The translations under genes were made by a program, and so were the position numbers. Under the pieces are notes generated by a model, which worked only from the letters and a program-made list of their open reading frames with translations, made no database searches and had not been told where the DNA came from. Shown one piece after another: positions 60,460-64,000 of a stretch of DNA of 64,000 nucleotides; positions within the stretch are counted from its first letter, which is position 1, and each line of letters starts with the position of its first letter. Origin of the DNA: Pseudarthrobacter sp. MM222 (GTDB lineage Bacteria; Actinomycetota; Actinomycetes; Actinomycetales; Micrococcaceae); NCBI RefSeq assembly GCF_947090775.1, contig NZ_OX352321.1, forward strand, positions 434,001-498,000, in the 5' to 3' direction.

Positions 60460-60520
60460 ACGACGGCGGGTGGCCGGCTGCGGGACTTAGGTTCCGGCGC
60501 TGGCCGCCCGCCGTTGTCGT
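60460..60520 (+). terminator. Imperfect inverted repeat after the MHS permease gene
   Basis: ACGACGGCGGGTGGCC (60460-60475) faces GGCCGCCCGCCGTTGTCGT (60502-60520), an imperfect stem of about 15 bp with a 26-nt loop starting 17 nt after the stop. It is a plausible but unusual terminator. The remainder of the gap to 60678 shows nothing certain, and I saw no preQ1 riboswitch pattern. Confidence 0.4.
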
Positions 60521-60678
60521 TAACTCCTGACGCTCTCCCGGCGCCTCGGGGGTGAGAGAATGGAGGGCGGTTCCGGCGGTCGTTCCGCCGGGCGCTTCCA
60601 GTGTTAATACAGCCGGTTGCCCTTCCTCGTCCACGCGGATCCGGGGCGTCCGAGCGAACCACTACGAACGGACCACGC

Positions 60679-61374
60679 ATGACTTCCGCCCAGACTTTCC
60701 CGGCTCCGGCGCCGCCTAAGTTCGCCTCGATCGGTTCCTCCTACTTCAGCATCGTGCTGGCCCTCATGGCCGTCGTGCTGATCCTGTCCAACATCGGAGC
60801 GTCGAAGGGCGTGGCAATCGGCCCCATCATCACCGACGGGGGCTTCTTCCTCTTCCCGCTGGCCTACATCTTGGGCGATGTCATCAGCGAGGTCTACGGC
60901 TTCAAGGTGGCCCGCAAGGCCATTCTCGCCTCGTTTGCGCTCTCCGTTTTCGCGTCCCTCTGCTACTGGATCATCATCGCCCTGCCCGGCTTCGACGACG
61001 ACTTCGGTGCCTCCAAGCAGGCGGCGCTCGAGGGGGCGCTCGGCCCGGTCCCGCAGATTGTGCTCGCCTCGCTGCTCGCGTTCCTGGCAGGCCAGACCAT
61101 CAATTCCTGGATCCTGGTGAAGATGAAGTCCCGCACGGGGGAGAAGTCGCTGTGGGCGCGCATCATGAGCTCCTCCGTGGCCGGCGAATTCGTCGACACC
61201 CTGATCTTCTGCAGCATCGCCGCGTCTGTGATCGGAATCAGCGACTTCGGCAGCTTCGCGAACTACGTCCTCGTGGGCTTCCTGTACAAGACGCTGGTGG
61301 AGTTCCTGTTCGTCCCGGTCACGACGGCCGTGATTGGCTGGATCAAGAGGCGCGAACCGAGCTACGGGGCCTAG
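60679..61374 (+). CDS. yhhQ: Queuosine precursor transporter, YhhQ/VUT family, 231 aa
   Basis: Membrane importer for preQ0/preQ1. About six TM segments; the family start is LALMAVVLILSNIGASKGVA, then DGGFFLFPLAYILGDVISEV with G-D-x-x-x-E-x-Y-G (GDVISEVYG). AGQTINSWILVKMKSRTGEK and AGEFVDTLIFCSIAASVIGI are hallmark blocks. ATG 60679 opens a short polar N-terminus (MTSAQTFPAPAPPKFASIGS). The length matches the family. The frame is open to 60601 without an SD. Nothing around it belongs to queuosine synthesis, as is common for this gene. Confidence 0.93.
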   Translation: MTSAQTFPAPAPPKFASIGSSYFSIVLALMAVVLILSNIGASKGVAIGPIITDGGFFLFPLAYILGDVISEVYGFKVARKAILASFALSVFASLCYWIIIALPGFDDDFGASKQAALEGALGPVPQIVLASLLAFLAGQTINSWILVKMKSRTGEKSLWARIMSSSVAGEFVDTLIFCSIAASVIGISDFGSFANYVLVGFLYKTLVEFLFVPVTTAVIGWIKRREPSYGA

Positions 61375-61449
61375 GCCCGGCGGCGTCTAGCCCGCCCCGG
61401 CCCCGGCGCCCCGCCGCCTGGCCCCGGCCCCGGCCCCGCCGCCCCGCCC

Positions 61450-61513
61450 AATTCGCCGGTACGCTGCGGGGTCGCCGTATCGCCACGGCGAATCCGCCGC
61501 CTACCGGCGAATT
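61450..61513. repeat. Nested palindromic intergenic repeat between convergent genes
   Basis: AATTCGCCGGTA (61450-61461) is inverted at 61502-61513, and an inner pair TCGCCGT/ACGGCGA (61472-61478 with 61485-61491) forms a second hairpin. The layout, outer and inner inversions with a CGCCG core, is like the repeat at 57899-57960. It is preceded by a low-complexity GCCCCGGCCCCGGC tract (61390-61450). It lies between the convergent yhhQ-like and AbiEi-like genes. Confidence 0.65.
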
Positions 61514-61519
61514 CGGGGT

Positions 61520-62461
61520 TCAGAGTACGGGGCGGCCGGCTAACACGCGGAGCAGCCGGCTCTTGAATTCCTCCTCGCGGAAGAGGTCCTTCCACTCAAC
61601 CCGGACGAACCGCCAGCCGTCTTCGACGAGGGCCTTCTCCCGGCGCCGTTCCTCGAAGAGCACCTCGGCCGTGGGCCTGTAGTCGAAGTACTTAATTTTG
61701 CCGTCGAACTCGAGGGCGACCATCTCCTTCTTCCACGCAAAGTCCAGGCGATGGCGCCCGGCTCGGCTTATCACTTCCAGCTGCAACTCCGGGGGCGGGA
61801 TCCGCAGCCGCAGGATCAGTTCGCGGGTCAGGGTCTCGCCGGGAGACTCAGAGCGCGGATCGGCAGTGGCCAGGACACGGCGGAATGTGCGGATCCCTCG
61901 GCGGCCATCCAGGGCATCTGCCATTGCCTGCAGGGATGCCGGGTCCGCGCCGAGGCGAAGCGCATGGTCTGTGAGGATCAATGCCTGCCCGTAACGTAGC
62001 ATCATGGCGCAGTCGGCAGTGGTGCGCTCCAGGGAAGTCGTCCGGAGCCCGTTAACTTCGTCAAAATCCTGCTCGGCGAAGGGGCGCGTGTGGCAGCGGA
62101 CGTCCCTGCCGTGACGCTCGTTGGATGGGCGCACCTTCTGCAGGAGATGGATGGTGTCATCCACGTCCCACAGGTGGAGGCGGCGGAGGCGCGCTGCGGA
62201 CGTGTGGCTGTAGCGGAAGCCGCCCGTCGACGTCGTCCGCGTTCCGTGGGCATGCGCGAAGATGAGCTGCCTGCCCCGGGCGGCAGGGGACTGGGCATCC
62301 CAGAGGCTGGCGCGGATGTAGCAGCCGTGGCGCAGCCGGATCAGGACGCCGGAGTCCACGAGCGAGCGGATGGCCCGAGAACCGTAGCCGAGGTCGATCA
62401 ATTGTTCAGTGCGCCAGAGGTTGCCTCTCGGCGGCAGCTCGGGCGGGCGGTCTTGTGGCAT
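61520..62461 (-). CDS. AbiEi-like winged-helix protein with C-terminal PD-(D/E)xK-type domain, 313 aa
   Basis: The N-terminal ~60 residues look like the AbiEi/type IV antitoxin winged helix (RTEQLIDLGYGSRAIRSLVD, then SGVLIRLRHGCYIRASLWDA). The middle has a family-like RTTSLERTTADCAMMLRYGQ. The C-terminal third resembles DUF559/Vsr-like nucleases: HRLDFAWKKEMVALEFDGKI supplies D...ExDGK, and RREKALVEDGWRFVRVEWKD ends the fold. Proteins of this composition are common in Arthrobacter-type genomes as solitary genes without a toxin partner. No AbiEii nucleotidyltransferase gene is next to it, so a toxin-antitoxin role is doubtful. Function unknown. Confidence 0.8.
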   Translation of the reverse strand: MPQDRPPELPPRGNLWRTEQLIDLGYGSRAIRSLVDSGVLIRLRHGCYIRASLWDAQSPAARGRQLIFAHAHGTRTTSTGGFRYSHTSAARLRRLHLWDVDDTIHLLQKVRPSNERHGRDVRCHTRPFAEQDFDEVNGLRTTSLERTTADCAMMLRYGQALILTDHALRLGADPASLQAMADALDGRRGIRTFRRVLATADPRSESPGETLTRELILRLRIPPPELQLEVISRAGRHRLDFAWKKEMVALEFDGKIKYFDYRPTAEVLFEERRREKALVEDGWRFVRVEWKDLFREEEFKSRLLRVLAGRPVL

Positions 62462-62537
62462 GCACCCAGCTTCCGCCGCCGGGAGCGCGTGCGGGAGGCT
62501 CCGCCGTCGCTATGTGGAAACCGCGGAGTCGCCGGAT

Positions 62538-62589
62538 CCGTGCCAGATCGCCGTAAGTTTCCGGCGATCTGGCACGGTACCGGCGAATT
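62538..62589. repeat. 16-bp palindrome plus TACCGGCGAATT unit, intergenic
   Basis: CCGTGCCAGATCGCCG (62538-62553) is inverted perfectly at 62562-62577 with an 8-nt loop. Directly after it, TACCGGCGAATT (62578-62589) is the same 12-mer as at 61502-61513. The loop side TTTCCGGCGA matches units at 57.9 kb. It lies between two leftward genes and downstream of the LacI gene (stop 62602), so it may also terminate it. Confidence 0.65.
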
Positions 62590-62601
62590 CGACGGCGGAA
62601 C

Positions 62602-63615
62602 TCACCCGGACCTGCGCGCCGTGGTGCCCCGGACGATGAGGGCCGGCTCGATCAGCTTGCGCTGAGGCTCGAGGGTGGGGTCGTGGATCCGTGCCAGCAA
62701 GGTGTTTGCCACATCGGCCCCGACAATGTCGCTGCGGTTGTCCACTGACGAGAGGTCCAGATACCGGGACTTGGCCAGCTGGGAGTTGTCGTAGCCGATC
62801 ACGGAGAGGTCGGCCGGGACGGACAGGCCGCGCGCCTTGGCCGCAGCGAGGGCACCCAGGGCCATTGCGTCGTTGGCCGCGAAGAGGGCTGTTGTATCGG
62901 GGTGGTGGTCCAGGATCCAGCAGGCGGCCGTGTAACCGTCCTCTTCGGAGGTCCCTTGGGACTCGCCGGCGATCCGGGCTTCGACGCCGGCCTCCAGGAG
63001 GCGGCTCCGGAAGCCTTCGCGCCGATGGGAGGCGGCACCTCCGGAGCCGGACAGGTGGCCGATGCTGATGTGTCCGAGCCCCAGCAGATGGTCCGCGGCC
63101 ATACCGCCGCCGGCGTCGTCGTCGTTCGTGATGAGGCCGGCCCCGGCGGGGACGCCGTCGCGCCAGCCCGCGACGACAGCGGGAACCCAGGTCCCGGCCA
63201 TCATGGACTCACTGGGCTCGGCGGCGATGACAAGGCCCTCCACATGCATGGACAGCAGGCCGTCCGTGGCTTCGGTGATGCGGTTCTCGCCGGGGCGGGA
63301 ATCCGCGAGGGTGACCTGGTAGCCGTGCGGGGAGAGTGCGGATTCCATGCCGCGGAGCAGGTCCACGAACCAGAGATTCCGAAAGTCGTCAATGACCAGC
63401 CCGATGCTCTTCGTCTGGCTGCTGGCAAGCGTGGTCGCTGCCCGGCTGGGGCGGTATCCCAGCTCTGCCATGGCCGTCCGGACTGCCTCCCGGCGCTTCT
63501 CGCTGACCCTCGCCGGGTTCTGGAGCACCAGGGAGACCAGCGACGGCGAGACGCCGGCGCTCTTGGCGACGTCGTAGATCGTCGGGCGGCGTGTCCGGGG
63601 GCCGTTCAGCGTCAT
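62602..63615 (-). CDS. LacI-family transcriptional regulator, 337 aa
   Basis: HTH PTIYDVAKSAGVSPSLVSLV (about residues 11-30), hinge RPSRAATTLASSQTKS and the effector fold (GLVIDDFRNLWFVDLLRGME, then ALFAANDAMALGALAAAKAR). The end NRSDIVGADVANTLLARIHD is standard. ATG 63615. It diverges from a Gfo/Idh gene at 63770; the region between holds a TTGACA promoter and an AGCGCT-centred operator-like site (63707-63720), its probable target. Confidence 0.93.
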   Translation of the reverse strand: MTLNGPRTRRPTIYDVAKSAGVSPSLVSLVLQNPARVSEKRREAVRTAMAELGYRPSRAATTLASSQTKSIGLVIDDFRNLWFVDLLRGMESALSPHGYQVTLADSRPGENRITEATDGLLSMHVEGLVIAAEPSESMMAGTWVPAVVAGWRDGVPAGAGLITNDDDAGGGMAADHLLGLGHISIGHLSGSGGAASHRREGFRSRLLEAGVEARIAGESQGTSEEDGYTAACWILDHHPDTTALFAANDAMALGALAAAKARGLSVPADLSVIGYDNSQLAKSRYLDLSSVDNRSDIVGADVANTLLARIHDPTLEPQRKLIEPALIVRGTTARRSG

Positions 63616-63659
63616 CTGCAGAACCTTTCATGTCTCATCCGAGAATAGTCGGTCAACCA

Positions 63660-63720
63660 TTGACAGGACATACTCACATATATACGCTTTTGTTCAGCGC
63701 AGGTTTTTGTAGCGCTCCAA
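63660..63720 (+). promoter_or_regulatory. Promoter and LacI-type operator before the Gfo/Idh gene
   Basis: TTGACA (63660-63665) is a perfect -35; the -10 is TACGCT (63683-63688, 17-nt spacer) or the better-looking TATACG (63681-63686, 15-nt spacer). TTGTAGCGCTCCAA (63707-63720) is palindromic except at one pair and is centred on AGCGCT, as is common for LacI-family operators. Placed after the -10, it would block transcription when bound by the adjacent LacI protein. Confidence 0.6.
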
Positions 63721-63769
63721 TTTTCTAGGATCGGGCCGCTGGCCTGGCCGAATTTCAAAGGAGAAATCG

Positions 63770-64000
63770 ATGGCTGACAGTTTGGGAGTCGCCGTAATCG
63801 GCGCAGGTATGGCAGGGAAGGCGCACGCAGCCGCCTACCGGACGGCCTCTGCGCTGTACAGCCCGGTCCTTCCTCCGATCCGGCTCGTTTCCATCGGCGA
63901 CGTGAACGCCGAATTCGGCTCCCTGGCCGCGAAGCGCTTTGGCTATGAACGCAACGACACCTCGTGGCAGGCCATCGCCGAGGCCGATGACATCGACGTC
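63770..64000 (+). CDS. Gfo/Idh/MocA-family dehydrogenase, N-terminal 77 residues (cut by window edge)
   Basis: ATG 63770 with SD AAAGGAG opens a frame that runs to the window end. The start is the NAD(P)-binding Rossmann motif GVAVIGAGMAGKAHAAAY (about residues 5-22). SIGDVNAEFGSLAAKRFGYE, with the Asp after the second strand suggesting NAD preference, and AIAEADDIDV follow. The fold and divergence from a LacI gene suggest another sugar or inositol dehydrogenase unit continuing beyond the window. The substrate domain is not visible. Confidence 0.9.
   Translation, partial: MADSLGVAVIGAGMAGKAHAAAYRTASALYSPVLPPIRLVSIGDVNAEFGSLAAKRFGYERNDTSWQAIAEADDIDV

Noticed and set aside
60444..60678. preQ1 riboswitch before the yhhQ-like gene
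   Set aside because: No recognisable aptamer pattern; only an imperfect hairpin that fits a terminator for the upstream gene.
61520..62461. Complete type IV toxin-antitoxin pair
   Set aside because: Only the AbiEi-like half is present; neither neighbour encodes a nucleotidyltransferase toxin.

Overview
The window is high-GC DNA with dense, often overlapping (ATGA, TGATG) genes and many GTG starts. It has many LacI-family regulators, ABC sugar importers and Gfo/Idh dehydrogenases, plus a glyoxylate-shunt pair next to a RamB-like regulator. This suggests an actinobacterium of the Micrococcaceae, most likely Arthrobacter sensu lato (Arthrobacter, Pseudarthrobacter or Paenarthrobacter). That assignment is an inference from gene content. 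The window is a chromosomal catabolic region. I see no rRNA, tRNA, CRISPR array or prophage.

Layout. (1) 1-10715: an alpha-galactoside locus. A leftward operon holds two permeases, a binding protein, a small protein, a clan GH-D hydrolase, an aldo/keto reductase and a GH36 alpha-galactosidase cut by the window edge. A Gfo/Idh dehydrogenase and a LacI regulator diverge from it across a promoter region with an 11-bp inverted operator pair. (2) 10937-12484: a GH32 levanase/fructosidase. (3) 12485-13291: a scar with a solo Tn402/Tn5053-type transposon end and two broken ATP-dependent DNA ligase N-termini. (4) 13294-19775: a fructosamine (Amadori product) locus: FrlB-like deglycase, FrlD-like kinase, LacI regulator, binding protein and two permeases. 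It carries two matching operators. (5) 19815-22508: a gene-poor stretch with possible remnants, a catalytically degenerate EAL protein and a truncated DUF6221-like gene. (6) 22493-30406: a sugar-acid locus: gluconokinase, ABM protein, SAF-domain dehydrogenase, LacI regulator, TRAP transporter and GarR-type reductase. The regulator is bracketed by two inverted copies of one operator, and a GntR remnant abuts the second copy. (7) 30490-37016: an amide/amine operon: TetR, MFS, amidohydrolase, agmatine-deiminase-like protein and amidase. (8) 37250-39887: metallophosphoesterase, DsbA-like oxidoreductase and GNAT. (9) 39998-52724: a glycoside locus with two Gfo/Idh dehydrogenases, three TIM-barrel isomerase/lyase proteins and an RbsA/C/B-type importer. 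A ROK regulator diverges from it, followed by a CynX-type MFS. (10) 52970-62461: malate synthase, isocitrate lyase, RamB-like regulator, a frameshifted thiD, an MHS permease, a queuosine-precursor transporter and an AbiEi/nuclease-fold protein. (11) 62602-64000: a LacI regulator diverging from another Gfo/Idh gene cut by the window edge.

The common theme is uptake and dismantling of plant- and soil-derived glycosides and sugar acids, each locus with its own local repressor and recognisable operator. Acetate-level carbon is then handled by the glyoxylate shunt. The most unusual items are: an aldo/keto reductase whose C-terminal tail matches that of the neighbouring binding protein; the Tn402-type end with duplicated ligase fragments; the apparent GntR-to-LacI regulator replacement; the single-base frameshift in thiD; the degenerate EAL protein; and nested palindromic repeats in several intergenic regions near 58-62.6 kb.
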